Below are positions 11,541 through 20,431 of a stretch of DNA of 64,000 bases, in pieces. The notes under the pieces were generated by a model. That model had not been told where the DNA came from. It made no database searches and saw nothing but the letters and a program-made list of their open reading frames with translations. Each line of letters begins with the position of its first letter. Position 1 is the first letter of the stretch. Source of the stretch: a bacterium (GTDB lineage Bacteria; Vulcanimicrobiota; Vulcanimicrobiia; Vulcanimicrobiales; SCRA01); assembly GCA_004298675.1 (NCBI GenBank), contig SCRI01000025.1, positions 8,211 through 72,210 on the forward strand, given 5' to 3'. The position numbers were made by a program, and so were the translations under genes.

Positions 11541-11569
11541 AGTATACCCTACCCCGTACCGCTTGACAA
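11541..11569 (-). promoter_or_regulatory. Promoter of the CstR-like gene with operator copy 1
   Basis: On the minus strand, TTGTCA (11569-11564) and TATACT (11546-11541) are 17 bp apart, each matching the sigma-70 consensus in 5 of 6 positions. The element TACCCTACCCCGTA (11545-11558) lies between and over them and resembles operator copy 2. Transcription would start close to the ATG at 11534, giving a leaderless mRNA. Confidence 0.65.
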
Positions 11570-11592
11570 GATATACCCTACGGGGTAGTGTA
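11563..11592 (+). promoter_or_regulatory. Promoter of the DUF2892-RND operon with operator copy 2
   Basis: A perfect -35 TTGACA lies at 11563-11568; a weak -10 is TAGTGT at 11586-11591 (17-bp spacer). The inverted repeat TACCC-TACG-GGGTA (11574-11587) fills the spacer, so bound repressor would occlude RNA polymerase. TACCC/GGGTA arms are typical of CsoR/CstR-class operators. The -35 region overlaps that of the opposite promoter. Confidence 0.65.
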
Positions 11593-11627
11593 ATAGCGCG
11601 ACTACTTCGCGCCGAACGGGATGCATC

Positions 11628-11879
11628 ATGAACGAGACTCCACTAAGCCAACACCTCACGCGCGCCGCCTGTGACAACGGCTGGCGGATCGAAGCGCGCG
11701 TCCGCTCCATCGCCGGCGCCATGATCCTGGCCAGCTTGGCTTTAGCGCTGCTGGATCGGCGCTGGCTGTGGCTGACCGTATTCGTGGGCGCCAACTTGCT
11801 GCAGTCCGGACTCAGCGGCTGGTGTCTGCTCTCCAATCTGCTGGCGCTGCGCTCGCGGCGTACAGGTACCGATGCGTAA
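11628..11879 (+). CDS. DUF2892 (YgaP-like) inner-membrane protein
   Basis: An 83-residue protein with two hydrophobic helices (about 27-43 and 48-68) and the DUF2892 layout: an Arg-rich start (EARVRSIAGAM) and a Cys in the second helix (SGWCLL). In other bacteria this domain is fused to, or encoded beside, rhodaneses and is often controlled by CstR-type repressors; here the rhodanese domain is absent. It is the first gene of the operon and its stop overlaps the adaptor gene by 8 bp. The precise role is unknown. Confidence 0.75.
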   Translation: MNETPLSQHLTRAACDNGWRIEARVRSIAGAMILASLALALLDRRWLWLTVFVGANLLQSGLSGWCLLSNLLALRSRRTGTDA

Positions 11880-13047
11880 TCTCTCGCTGATCGGACTCGC
11901 GGCGGCGCTGCTGCTCTCGGCGTGCGCTCCGCGCCACGCCCAACCCACGTCTCAACCCGCCGTCGCGGTCGGCGTGGCCAGCGCGCGCCCGGTTCGCAGC
12001 GCGGCGCGCTTGGAAGTAACGGGCACGCTGCGAGCGCGCGAGCTCGCTGTCGTTGCCGCGCAGCAGCCCGGCCGGGTCACCTCGATGCTGGTACGCGAGG
12101 GCGACTACGTCGGCGCCGGGCAGGCGCTAGCGATCATCGATCGCGCGACCTATGCCGCGCAAGCCGGCAGCGCCTCCGCCGCCGGAAGCGCCGCGAAGGC
12201 CGCCGTCGACGCCGCAAACTTCGAGGTTCAAGCCGCCCGCGCCGCGAGCGCGGGCAGCAGCGCTAAGGCCGAGAACGCCCGCCTGCGCGCGCAGCGCTTC
12301 GAGTCCCTGTACGCGCAAGGCGCCGTCTCCCGCCAGGAGCGCGACGACGCGGCGGCGGCGGCCGCTGCCGCCGTGGCGGAACTCGCCTCCGCCCACGCGG
12401 CTGAGGCCTCCGCACGTGCCCACAGCGCCGTCGCCGCAGGCGAGGCGGCAGCCGCCGGCGACCGCAGCACCTTGGCACAGGTGACGCTGAGGCAGACGAC
12501 CGTGACGGCACCCTTCGACGGCATCATCACCAAGCGCTGGCTCGACAGCGGCGCATACGCCAACGCCGGCTCGCCGATCGCCACCGTCGAATCGTCACGC
12601 CAACTCGAGCTCGACCTCTCCATCCCCGAAGACGCCGCCGCCACGCTGGCGCCCGGTGCAACGGTTCCGGTGCGCATCGATGCGTGGAGGGGCGGTTCAT
12701 TGACCGGGCGGATGCGCGCACTGGTTCCTGACGACGGTTCCGGAACGCACGCGTACACGGCGATTCTCGAGATCGCCTATCGCCCCGGTCTGCTGCCGGG
12801 CATGTTCGCGCGCGCCGAGATCGCCGGACGCCCGCTCGAGGGCATCGCCATCCCCGTCTCGGCGCTGATCACCCGCGCCGGCCAGAGCGGCGCGTTCTTG
12901 GTCGAAGGCCACCGCGCGCGCTTCCAACCGGTGACGCTGTTGAGCACGGAGGGAACAACGGCGATAGTGAGTGGTTTAGCCGGCGGCACCGCCGTCGTGC
13001 GGACGCCGGATGAGCTCAGCGACGGGGAAGAGGTGGCGGTTCAGTGA
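11872..13047 (+). CDS. RND efflux periplasmic adaptor lipoprotein (HlyD/MFP family)
   Basis: Membrane fusion protein of 391 residues that links an RND pump to the outer membrane. The lipobox LSAC gives lipidated Cys18. A lipoyl half-motif (RVTSMLVREGDYVGAGQALA) is followed by an alanine-rich coiled-coil hairpin (about 100-200), the second lipoyl half (VTAPFDGIITKRW) and beta-barrel/membrane-proximal domains. It overlaps the pump gene by 4 bp (GTGA). No outer-membrane channel gene follows, so the pump must borrow one encoded elsewhere. Confidence 0.93.
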   Translation: MRNLSLIGLAAALLLSACAPRHAQPTSQPAVAVGVASARPVRSAARLEVTGTLRARELAVVAAQQPGRVTSMLVREGDYVGAGQALAIIDRATYAAQAGSASAAGSAAKAAVDAANFEVQAARAASAGSSAKAENARLRAQRFESLYAQGAVSRQERDDAAAAAAAAVAELASAHAAEASARAHSAVAAGEAAAAGDRSTLAQVTLRQTTVTAPFDGIITKRWLDSGAYANAGSPIATVESSRQLELDLSIPEDAAATLAPGATVPVRIDAWRGGSLTGRMRALVPDDGSGTHAYTAILEIAYRPGLLPGMFARAEIAGRPLEGIAIPVSALITRAGQSGAFLVEGHRARFQPVTLLSTEGTTAIVSGLAGGTAVVRTPDELSDGEEVAVQ

Positions 13048-16000
13048 GCGGACACTTCCGCGGTGTTGGGCGTATCGTCCGCTACTTCGTCGACTCCAAG
13101 CTGACGGCGCTGCTGGTGCTAGCGGCAACGCTCTTCGGAATCTTCGCCGTATTGGCTACCCCGCGCGAGGAGAATCCGCAGATCACCGCGCCCGCGGCGG
13201 TCGTGACGGTCTCCGACCCCGGTATCGGCCGCGCTCAAATCGAACAGAACGTCACCAAGCCCATCGAGCGCGTCCTGCAAGAGATTCCCGGCGTCGAGCA
13301 TCTCTATTCGACCTCCAGCGAAGGGCTGGCCACGGTCATCGTGCGCTATTACGTCGGCGAGGACAAAACCCGCTCCTACGTCGATCTGTACAACCAGTTG
13401 ATGGCCAACCGCGCGGTGCTTCCGCCGGGTGCCCAGGATCCGGCCGTCACGCCGCTCGATGTCGACGACGTCCCCATCGTCGTACTCACCCTCTCCGGCA
13501 GCCGCTACGACGACGTCACGTTGCGTGCGCTGGCGCACCGCCTCGCGGATGCGGTCCAGCCGGTCCCCGGCGCGAGCGTGATCTCCATGAGCGGCGGGCG
13601 CGAACAGGCTGTGGACGTCGCGCTCGATCCGGCTAAGCTCGCCGGCTATGAAATCTCCCCGCAAGACATCGAGCGGGCACTGGGCGTGACCAACGTGGAG
13701 CAGGCGACGGGTTACGTGGCAGGCGGCGGCCACCGCCTGCTGCTGCACGCGGGTACGCCGCTGAGCACTCCCGCGCAAGTAGCCTCGCAGATCGTCGCCG
13801 TTCGCGCAGGCGTGCCGATCGCGTTGGGGGACGTGGCGGGCATCAAGCTCGCTGCGCCGCCCCTGGAGCACATTACCACGTTTGCCGACCGCGCCAACCC
13901 GCAGCCGGCGACGGCCATCAGCGTTGCCGTCGCCAAGAAACGGGGCAGCAATGCCGTGACGGTAGCGCGCGGCGTGCTGGCGGCCGCACGGGGCGTGGAG
14001 CTGCCGCCGGGTATCGCGCTCAGCGTCACGCGTGACGATGGCGCCAAGGCCAACGCCGCGGTCAACGAGCTGATTCGCCGGCTGTTGGAGGCCATCGTCA
14101 TCGTGACGCTCCTGCTGCTGGTGGCGCTAGGCCGGCGTGAAGCGGTGATCGTAGCGATCGCGATCCCGTTGACGCTCTTCATCACGCTGGGCATCGCGCT
14201 GCTGGCCCACCAGACGATCAACCGTATCACGCTGTTCGCCCTGATCCTGGCGTTGGGTCTGTTAGTCGACGATGCGATCGTGGTCGTGGAGAACATCCAT
14301 CGCCATCTGCGTGGAGGCTCTACCGACGTCAAAGCGACGATTGCCGCCGCCGTCGAGGAGATCGCCAGCCCCACGATCCTGGCGACGATCGCCGTGATCT
14401 TCGCGTTCGTTCCGATGGCATTCGTCACCGGCATGATGGGCCCGTACATGCGCCCCATCCCCTTCAACGTCCCGGTCGCGATGGTGGTGTCGCTGGTCGT
14501 GGCCATCGTGGTCACGCCGTGGGCCGCGCAGCGCATGCTGGGCACGGGCGCGCACGGCGCGCACCACGGGCGCCGTCCGCAGCGCTGGGAGCCGCTCTAC
14601 CGGCGTGCCCTGACCGCGCTCTTGACGCGTCCGCGCGCCCGCGGCATCTTCTTCGTCGCGCTGGCGGCGGCACTGGGCGTGGCGCTGCTGCTGCCGCTGG
14701 GTAAGGCCGTGCAGTTCCGCATGCTGCCCGACCAAAACGAGAGCACGTTCCTGGTCACGCTCGACGAGCCCGCCGGCACCGACCTACCCACGACCACCCG
14801 CGCCGCACAGGCCCTGACCGCGCGTCTGATGGCCGATCCCAACGTCGCGAACGTGGAGACGTTCGTCGGCCACCACTCCATCCCAGACTTCAACGGACTG
14901 CTGCAGGGCGTGATCTTCCGCGACGCGCCGTGGTACGCCGACCTGCGTGTGAACCTGGTGCCCAAGGATCGGCGCAAGATCGCCTCGGCAGATCTGGTGC
15001 GCCAACTGCGCGGGCCGTTGCAATCGATCGGTGCGGGCTTCGGCGGCCTGGTGAAGATGGTCCAGGAGCCCCCTGGGCCACCGGTGCGCGCCACCGTCAT
15101 GGCGCGCGTTTTCGGACCCGATCCCGAGATCCGCGCTCAGATCGCGCGCGGCTTGCTCCCGCTCTTCCGCCGCGAAGGTGGCGTGGTAGACGTTGATTCA
15201 ACGCTTCGGGCACAGCCCGTGCGCGTGCAAGTCTCCGTGGATGCGCGCAAGGCCGCGCTCGCCGGCGTCAGCGCGGCTCAGGTGGCGGAGGATCTTGCGA
15301 TCGCCTATGGCGGTGCGGTCGTCAGCACGCTGCACGACACACGCACGCCCGAGCCGGTCTCCATCTACCTGCGTTTCGCGCCGTTCGCACGGGCCGATCT
15401 CGGCACGCTGGGCGCAATCGCCATTCCCACGGCGCACGGCAACGTGCCACTCTCCGCACTGACCACGCTGTCGATGGTCAGCGCTCAACAGCCCTCGTAC
15501 CGCGAAGACGGCCGGGGCGTGGACTACGTCACCGCCGAGATGGCCGGGCGCAGCTCGACCTATGCCGTCATCGACATGCTGCTGGCGCGGCTGCACCACC
15601 CGCTGCCGGCCGGATACTCCATCTCATGGGACGGCGAATGGAAGCTGACGCTGGACGTCTTTCGTGACCTTGGGCGCGCCATGGGTGTGGCCGTCGTGCT
15701 GATCTACCTGCTGCTGGTCGCGCGCTTCCGCTCGTTTTACATTCCAGTCGTCGTCATGGCCGCGATTCCCCTGGGTATCATCGGCGTGATGCCGGGTTTC
15801 GCGCTGCTGGCACCACACGGCGTCTACTTCAGTGCTACCGCGATGATCGGCGTGATCGCACTCTCCGGAATCGTGGTGCGCAACTCGATCGTCTTAGTAG
15901 AGTTCATCGAAGACGAACTGCGCGGCGGCATCGGCCTACACGAAGCCGTGATCCGTGCCGGCACCGTCCGAGCGCGCCCGATTCTACTCACGGCCGCAGC

Positions 16001-16214
16001 CGGCGTCTTCTCCTCCGCTGTCATCGCCGCCGACCCCGTCTGGAGCGGGTTGGCCTGGGCGCTGGTCTTCGGGATGACGGCCAGCGCACTGCTCTCCATC
16101 ATCGTCGTCCCGCTGTTGTACGCACTGGTCGCCAAGACCGATCCCCTCGTTCCCGGCGCGCAGCCCGTGCACGCGCGCAGCGTGGAGCCGGTCACGGCGA
16201 CCAGCGCATCCTAG
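13044..16214 (+). CDS. RND-family efflux transporter permease (HAE-type)
   Basis: Proton-driven inner-membrane pump of 1056 residues with 12 predicted transmembrane helices and two large periplasmic loops. The proton-relay aspartates in helix 4 are present (LLVDDAIVVVENI, D409 and D410, equivalent to D407/D408 of AcrB). The TPREENPQI motif after helix 1 fits the AcrB/MdtB-like class; the long metal-relay features of CusA are not evident, so I do not call it a metal pump. The start is a GTG overlapping the adaptor stop. Under CstR-like control, the exported compound may relate to reactive sulfur stress, but this is inference. Confidence 0.93.
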   Translation: MSGHFRGVGRIVRYFVDSKLTALLVLAATLFGIFAVLATPREENPQITAPAAVVTVSDPGIGRAQIEQNVTKPIERVLQEIPGVEHLYSTSSEGLATVIVRYYVGEDKTRSYVDLYNQLMANRAVLPPGAQDPAVTPLDVDDVPIVVLTLSGSRYDDVTLRALAHRLADAVQPVPGASVISMSGGREQAVDVALDPAKLAGYEISPQDIERALGVTNVEQATGYVAGGGHRLLLHAGTPLSTPAQVASQIVAVRAGVPIALGDVAGIKLAAPPLEHITTFADRANPQPATAISVAVAKKRGSNAVTVARGVLAAARGVELPPGIALSVTRDDGAKANAAVNELIRRLLEAIVIVTLLLLVALGRREAVIVAIAIPLTLFITLGIALLAHQTINRITLFALILALGLLVDDAIVVVENIHRHLRGGSTDVKATIAAAVEEIASPTILATIAVIFAFVPMAFVTGMMGPYMRPIPFNVPVAMVVSLVVAIVVTPWAAQRMLGTGAHGAHHGRRPQRWEPLYRRALTALLTRPRARGIFFVALAAALGVALLLPLGKAVQFRMLPDQNESTFLVTLDEPAGTDLPTTTRAAQALTARLMADPNVANVETFVGHHSIPDFNGLLQGVIFRDAPWYADLRVNLVPKDRRKIASADLVRQLRGPLQSIGAGFGGLVKMVQEPPGPPVRATVMARVFGPDPEIRAQIARGLLPLFRREGGVVDVDSTLRAQPVRVQVSVDARKAALAGVSAAQVAEDLAIAYGGAVVSTLHDTRTPEPVSIYLRFAPFARADLGTLGAIAIPTAHGNVPLSALTTLSMVSAQQPSYREDGRGVDYVTAEMAGRSSTYAVIDMLLARLHHPLPAGYSISWDGEWKLTLDVFRDLGRAMGVAVVLIYLLLVARFRSFYIPVVVMAAIPLGIIGVMPGFALLAPHGVYFSATAMIGVIALSGIVVRNSIVLVEFIEDELRGGIGLHEAVIRAGTVRARPILLTAAAGVFSSAVIAADPVWSGLAWALVFGMTASALLSIIVVPLLYALVAKTDPLVPGAQPVHARSVEPVTATSAS

Positions 16215-16239
16215 CCATCACTCGAATAAGGAGTCGAAC

Positions 16240-16647
16240 ATGTCCATCACGAGCCTCCGGTACGGCAATGCCGTCACCACCAAACTCTCCTACGCCGACG
16301 CCGTCGAGCGCGCCAAGGCCCTGCTCAAAGACGAGGGCTTCGGCGTTCTCTGCGAGATCGACGTCACCAAGACGCTCAAGGAAAAGATCGGCGCGGAGTT
16401 TCGTCCGTACGTGATCCTGGGTGCCTGCAACCCGCAGTACGCGCACCAGGTGCTCTCCCAGGAGTCGCATGTCGGCTTGCTGCTCCCCTGTAACGTCGTC
16501 GTCCAGCAGGGAGCGGAGGGCACCGTCGTCTCCGCCGTTGACGCTTCCGCCATGCTCAGCGTGGTTGGAAGGCCGGAGTTGGAGCCGATCGCGCGGGAGG
16601 TCAACGCGAGGTTGGGCCGCGTGCTGGAGCGCATCGCCGCCGCGTAA
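16240..16647 (+). CDS. DUF302 domain protein
   Basis: A 135-residue DUF302 protein. Visible family features are the SYADAVERAKALLKDEGFGVL helix-strand start, IDVTKTLKEKIG, and the YVILGACNPQYAHQVL segment with its Cys, near the LLPCNVVV strand. A clear Shine-Dalgarno AAGGAG (16228-16233) precedes the ATG. It ends the efflux operon, 25 bp after the pump gene. DUF302 proteins often sit next to CstR/DUF2892/sulfur genes; the biochemical function is not established. Confidence 0.88.
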   Translation: MSITSLRYGNAVTTKLSYADAVERAKALLKDEGFGVLCEIDVTKTLKEKIGAEFRPYVILGACNPQYAHQVLSQESHVGLLLPCNVVVQQGAEGTVVSAVDASAMLSVVGRPELEPIAREVNARLGRVLERIAAA

Positions 16648-16772
16648 ACGTCAAGACTTCTTTACGCCCACTTACGAGTGTGTGACAGCGCTCACGCCGC
16701 TCCGTGCCGAAGAGAGGAGGCGACGGCTCCCCCGGCCGCCGCCTTCAGCTATCTCACCGGGGGAGCTCTATC

Positions 16773-17327
16773 TTGTCTACTTCTTTGCAGGTCGCTTTTG
16801 GCAAATTCGTCTCCGTTCGCTTCGGCGCCGAGGCCTGGTCTAAACTACTTCACGACTCCGCTCTCAACGCGAGCATGGACCTGGCTTCCGCGGGCAATCG
16901 CGGCGACGCACTGGCTCTCTTGCTGATGGCCACGGCGCGCGTTACGAGCGAACAATCCGCGGCCGTGCTTGAAGAGCTCGGAGCTTTTCTCGCAGGTCAG
17001 CTGCTGTCGCGGTACCGCGAGCGCATCGACCCAGCCTGGACGACTATCGATCTCGTGGCGTTCGCCAGCCGCGCGCTTGCGCTTTGGTTCGCGCGCAACG
17101 AGACCGCGCATCTACCGGCCATGCGCTGCATCCGCACTGGCGAGCGGGCCATGCGGATCGTGTACGCGTCGCGCCGGCGTCTGTGTCCGCTGATTCGCGG
17201 CTTGATCTTCGGGGCGGCACAGCGGCGCGGCGAGACGCTCGTGTGGACGGAAGAGCGTTGTCTGCTCAAGGGCGCGAGCTTCTGCGAGATCCTGGTCGAG
17301 TTGCAGGGGCGTGCGCCGGCGGCGTAG
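16773..17327 (+). CDS. H-NOX (HNOB) fold-like protein, probably without haem
   Basis: A 184-residue protein whose pattern matches haem-NO-binding domains: a start like LQVAFGKFVSVRFGAEAWSK, a long helical middle, then MRIVYASRRRLCPLIRGLI and a closing Cys/Gly strand (EERCLLKGASFCEILVEL). The YxSxR triplet that grips haem propionates in H-NOX is present (YASRR), but no histidine sits about ten residues before the PxR-like turn where the proximal haem ligand should be. I chose a TTG start because GGGGGAG (16759-16765) lies 7 nt before it; an ATG at 16704 is in frame but lacks a ribosome site. Role unknown. Confidence 0.55.
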   Translation: MSTSLQVAFGKFVSVRFGAEAWSKLLHDSALNASMDLASAGNRGDALALLLMATARVTSEQSAAVLEELGAFLAGQLLSRYRERIDPAWTTIDLVAFASRALALWFARNETAHLPAMRCIRTGERAMRIVYASRRRLCPLIRGLIFGAAQRRGETLVWTEERCLLKGASFCEILVELQGRAPAA

Positions 17328-17366
17328 CGCCGCAGGGGATGCGCTACGAGCGCGCAATGGTCTTGC

Positions 17367-18332
17367 ATGCAGACGCGCTTGACCGAGATGCTCGGCATCA
17401 CCCATCCCATCCTCAATGCCCCCATGACACCGCAAGCGGGCGGTGTGCTGGCACGCGCGGTCTCTGAAGCGGGCGCGTTCGGCATCGTCGGCCTGAACGA
17501 GGACGAGCGGGCGGAGCAGATCGCCGAACAGGTCGCACTGATCACGGCTGACGGTTTCAAAAAACCGTTTGGTATCGGCCTCGTCATTTGGGTACTCGAG
17601 CGCCGCCCCGATCTGCTGGACCTGGCGATCGCGGCCAAGCCCACGCTGGTCAGCATCTCCTTCGGGGACCCCGCGCCCTACGTCGAGCGGCTCCATCGCG
17701 CGGGCATCCTCGTCGCCTCGCAGGTGCAGTCGCGCGACTCCGCCCAGCAGGCTGCGCGGGCCGGAGTTGATGTCGTCGTGGCGCAGGGCACGGAGGCAGG
17801 CGGCCACACCGGCGCCGTCGGGACGCTGCCGCTCTTGCAGATCGTGCTGGATGCCGTCGACGTCCCGGTGGTCGCGGCGGGGGGTATCGCCAGCGGCCGC
17901 GGTCTCGCCGCGGTGCTGGCGGCAGGCGCCGTCGGGGCTTGGATCGGAACGCCGTTCTTGGCGGCGGCGGAGAGCCGCACCCCCGAGCAGGCGCGCGACC
18001 GCATCGTGGCCAGCGACGAGACCCAGACCGTGCTCACGAGCGTCTTCGATCGCGCGCAGGGGAAGCCGTGGCCCTCGCAGTTCCGCGGGCGCGCGCTGCG
18101 CAATCGCTTTACCGAGCAGTGGCACGGCCGCGAAGAGGAGCTGCTTCAAGCAGCAGGCGCGCTGGACGAGTTCCGCCGCGCCAAAGCCGAGCGCGATTAC
18201 GGCATCGCCAACGTCTATGCCGGGCAATCGGTCGGCATGGTATCGACGCGTACGACCGCCCGCGAGATCGTCGAGCGTATCGCTGCAGGTGCGGAGGCAC
18301 AGTTACGGCGAGCCGCCTCCTTGGTGCGCTAG
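17367..18332 (+). CDS. Nitronate monooxygenase family flavoprotein
   Basis: FMN-dependent TIM-barrel enzyme (2-nitropropane dioxygenase family, 321 residues). Typical elements are PILNAPMTPQAGG at the start, QGTEAGGHTG (phosphate binding, about residues 145-154) and VVAAGGIASGRGLAAVLAAGA. Family members oxidise nitronates such as propionate-3-nitronate; some act as enoyl reductases, so the substrate is open. It stands alone on the plus strand, 40 bp after the H-NOX-like gene. Confidence 0.88.
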   Translation: MQTRLTEMLGITHPILNAPMTPQAGGVLARAVSEAGAFGIVGLNEDERAEQIAEQVALITADGFKKPFGIGLVIWVLERRPDLLDLAIAAKPTLVSISFGDPAPYVERLHRAGILVASQVQSRDSAQQAARAGVDVVVAQGTEAGGHTGAVGTLPLLQIVLDAVDVPVVAAGGIASGRGLAAVLAAGAVGAWIGTPFLAAAESRTPEQARDRIVASDETQTVLTSVFDRAQGKPWPSQFRGRALRNRFTEQWHGREEELLQAAGALDEFRRAKAERDYGIANVYAGQSVGMVSTRTTAREIVERIAAGAEAQLRRAASLVR

Positions 18333-18410
18333 CAGCCGTCGATTCAGCGTTTGTTCATCCCAGCGCTCTAGCGTGAAGCGGGTACGAATCGCACCATCGG
18401 GAGGTGCTCG

Positions 18411-19610
18411 ATGTCCGCTTCGACGTCACTGGTGAACGTGCCGATAGGCACCGCAATCCTGTTGGCCCTCGCGTCGTGCTCCGGCTCGGGCGGCATGAGC
18501 ACCGGCGCCACTCCGGTGGTTGCCCCCAACGCCATGGTGCCGGCTCCGATGGCCACGGCAGCGCTGCGCACGGCGGCGGATCCGTCGACTCCCGAAGACA
18601 ACGCAGACGATCCGGTCGACGGCACCTCGATTCTCAAGCGCCTCAACCATATCACGACGATCGGCTCGACGGTCGATCCGAGTAACGGAGATCAAAATCC
18701 GTACGGGCTAGCCGTAGCCTCCGTCGATGCCGGCGCCATCGAGCCCGGCGATCTCGTGGTCTGCAACTTCAACAATGCCGCCAACGTGCAGGGCACGGGC
18801 ACCACGATCGTGGCGCTCCATCCCAAACCCGGCTCAACGCCGCGGCGGGTAGCGCAAAAGAGTGCGCTCTTGGGCTGCACCGAGGTCGCGCTCGCGCCCA
18901 ACGGCAACATCTGGGCCTCAGCCTTCGCCGCCAACGACAACCCCATCGTCGCACCCGACGGTACGCTCCGGACCACGCTGCCGGGCGGACCATGGCACGG
19001 CCCGTTCGGGCAAACGTTCGCACCGCATCCCGGGAGCTTCGGCAGCGCCGCGTTCTACGAGAGCAATGCGGGTGACGGCACGATCGTACGCATCGGCATC
19101 GGCGCCAACTCACACTTCACGTTCGAAGTGATCGCCAGCGGCTTCGCCGTCAACCACGGCGCCCCCGGCAGCATCCTCGGCCCTTCGGGATTGCAATACG
19201 ACCGGCGCCACGATCGCCTCTACATCGTCGACGGCGCCGACAATACGCTCGTCGCACTGCGCGGCGTCTCGACGATCCCTGCCGGCGGCGTCGTCGTCCA
19301 CGGTACGTCGTTCAGCGGACCGTTCGCCAAGCGCGCGCGGCTGATCTTCTCGGGCACACCGCTCAACGGCCCGATTAGTTCGGCCCTGCTGCCCGATGGC
19401 CACCTGGTGTTGGGCAACACGCTCGATTCCAGCGGCTTCAATTTGATGGTGGAGATCGCGCCCAACGGCCGCCTCCTCGACGTCAAGAACGTGGACACCG
19501 GCGCGGCTGGGGCGCTCTTCGGCATGGCCGCGACCGGTCACGACAACGCCGACACCGCGCTCTATTTCAACGACGACAACGACAATACGGTCAAGGAACT
19601 CACGCCGTAA
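18411..19610 (+). CDS. Beta-propeller lipoprotein of unknown function
   Basis: A 399-residue secreted lipoprotein (lipobox LASC, Cys23). After a low-complexity linker to about residue 60, the protein is built of repeated strands with SMP-30/NHL-like turns (NPYGLAVASVD, GCTEVALAPNGNIWAS, PSGLQYDRRHDRLYIVDGADN, SSALLPDGHLVLGN), consistent with a six-bladed propeller. Substrate or partner cannot be told. The ribosome site GGGAGGTG lies just before the ATG. It is convergent with nothing and is followed by the tRNA-Ser gene. Confidence 0.75.
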   Translation: MSASTSLVNVPIGTAILLALASCSGSGGMSTGATPVVAPNAMVPAPMATAALRTAADPSTPEDNADDPVDGTSILKRLNHITTIGSTVDPSNGDQNPYGLAVASVDAGAIEPGDLVVCNFNNAANVQGTGTTIVALHPKPGSTPRRVAQKSALLGCTEVALAPNGNIWASAFAANDNPIVAPDGTLRTTLPGGPWHGPFGQTFAPHPGSFGSAAFYESNAGDGTIVRIGIGANSHFTFEVIASGFAVNHGAPGSILGPSGLQYDRRHDRLYIVDGADNTLVALRGVSTIPAGGVVVHGTSFSGPFAKRARLIFSGTPLNGPISSALLPDGHLVLGNTLDSSGFNLMVEIAPNGRLLDVKNVDTGAAGALFGMAATGHDNADTALYFNDDNDNTVKELTP

Positions 19611-19665
19611 CGTCCGCAGGCCTCACGCTCTCAACCGTGAAGTATCGCCCGATCCGCGCCGTCGT

Positions 19666-19755
19666 GGAGGGGTGGCAGAGCGGTTGAATGCAGCGGTCTT
19701 GAAAACCGCCGAGCCCGCAAGGGTTCCGTGAGTTCGAATCTCACCCCCTCCGCCA
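19666..19755 (+). tRNA. tRNA-Ser (anticodon UGA)
   Basis: A 90-nt cloverleaf including an encoded CCA (19753-19755). The acceptor stem GGAGGGG (19666-19672) pairs with CCCCTCC (19745-19751). The anticodon loop CTTGAAA gives anticodon TGA; the stem is GCGGT/ACCGC. A long variable arm (class II tRNA) and a T-arm with GTTCGAATC complete it. The 3' end is 4 bp from the convergent gene that follows. Confidence 0.97.
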
Positions 19756-19759
19756 GGAA

Positions 19760-20431
19760 TCAGTCCAGATGTGGGCCCCAGCCTTGGAAGATGGACCGGC
19801 AGCGCTCCGCCGTCCGCGACAGTGAGAGCGTGGGGCGCGACTGATCGAATTGCGCGATCCATTGCTCCGCCAAACGGTCGATCTCGCGCATCTGCGACTC
19901 CACTTCGCCGGCCGTGACGTCGCCGGCAACGACCGGGTATGCCGCCGCTGCATCAAAGAAAACGCGATTCACCCGTACCTGAGTACCGCACAAGAGCTGC
20001 AGGGCATACGCCGCGGGCAGTAGCGCGCCTTGCGGGTCGTTGGATGTCCAAACATAGAGCGTGCGGCGTTCGCGCGAGAGCGCGTCGAGACGTCCGTGCA
20101 GCACGTAGCGCCCTCCCGTCGACAGCACGCGTTCCAGCGCGAAGGGCTGACAAGCCAGCGTGTCGGATTCGTGGACGCCCTCGTCATGCGCCATCCAGCG
20201 CAGCATATTCAGAAGACGCGTGCGGGCGGCGGCGTCCTCGTCCGTGGAACGCTCCGGGTCGCGCTCCCACGCGCTTTCGAGCACCTGCTCGCCGGCTCGC
20301 ATCCCGCCGGCTACGCAGGCACGCACGGCGGCGTCGAAGGTCTGGACGCGCGCCTCGCGCATGCGCGCCCCGCGCAGATGCGCGAAACTCTCAAGAGACG
20401 TGTACGGGATCTCGGTGATGTGTTCGATCAT
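19760..20431 (-). CDS. Degenerate RecB/Cas4-like PD-(D/E)XK protein
   Basis: A 223-residue protein with no certain assignment. The stretch GGRYVLHGRLDALSRERRTLYVW (positions 107-128) has the shape of the GxxDxxxxxxxxxxxxDYKT core of RecB-type nucleases, with D116 kept. However, the second acidic residue and catalytic lysine are replaced (LYVWTSN at 125-131), and the four-cysteine iron-sulfur motif of Cas4/AddB is absent. If related, it is probably inactive as a nuclease. It lies alone between tRNA-Ser and the inositol monophosphatase gene, on the same strand as the latter. Confidence 0.5.
   Translation of the reverse strand: MIEHITEIPYTSLESFAHLRGARMREARVQTFDAAVRACVAGGMRAGEQVLESAWERDPERSTDEDAAARTRLLNMLRWMAHDEGVHESDTLACQPFALERVLSTGGRYVLHGRLDALSRERRTLYVWTSNDPQGALLPAAYALQLLCGTQVRVNRVFFDAAAAYPVVAGDVTAGEVESQMREIDRLAEQWIAQFDQSRPTLSLSRTAERCRSIFQGWGPHLD

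Noticed and set aside
13044-16214. CusA/CzcA heavy-metal pump
   Set aside because: The repressor lacks the copper histidine, and the methionine relay of CusA was not seen; the general RND call is safer.
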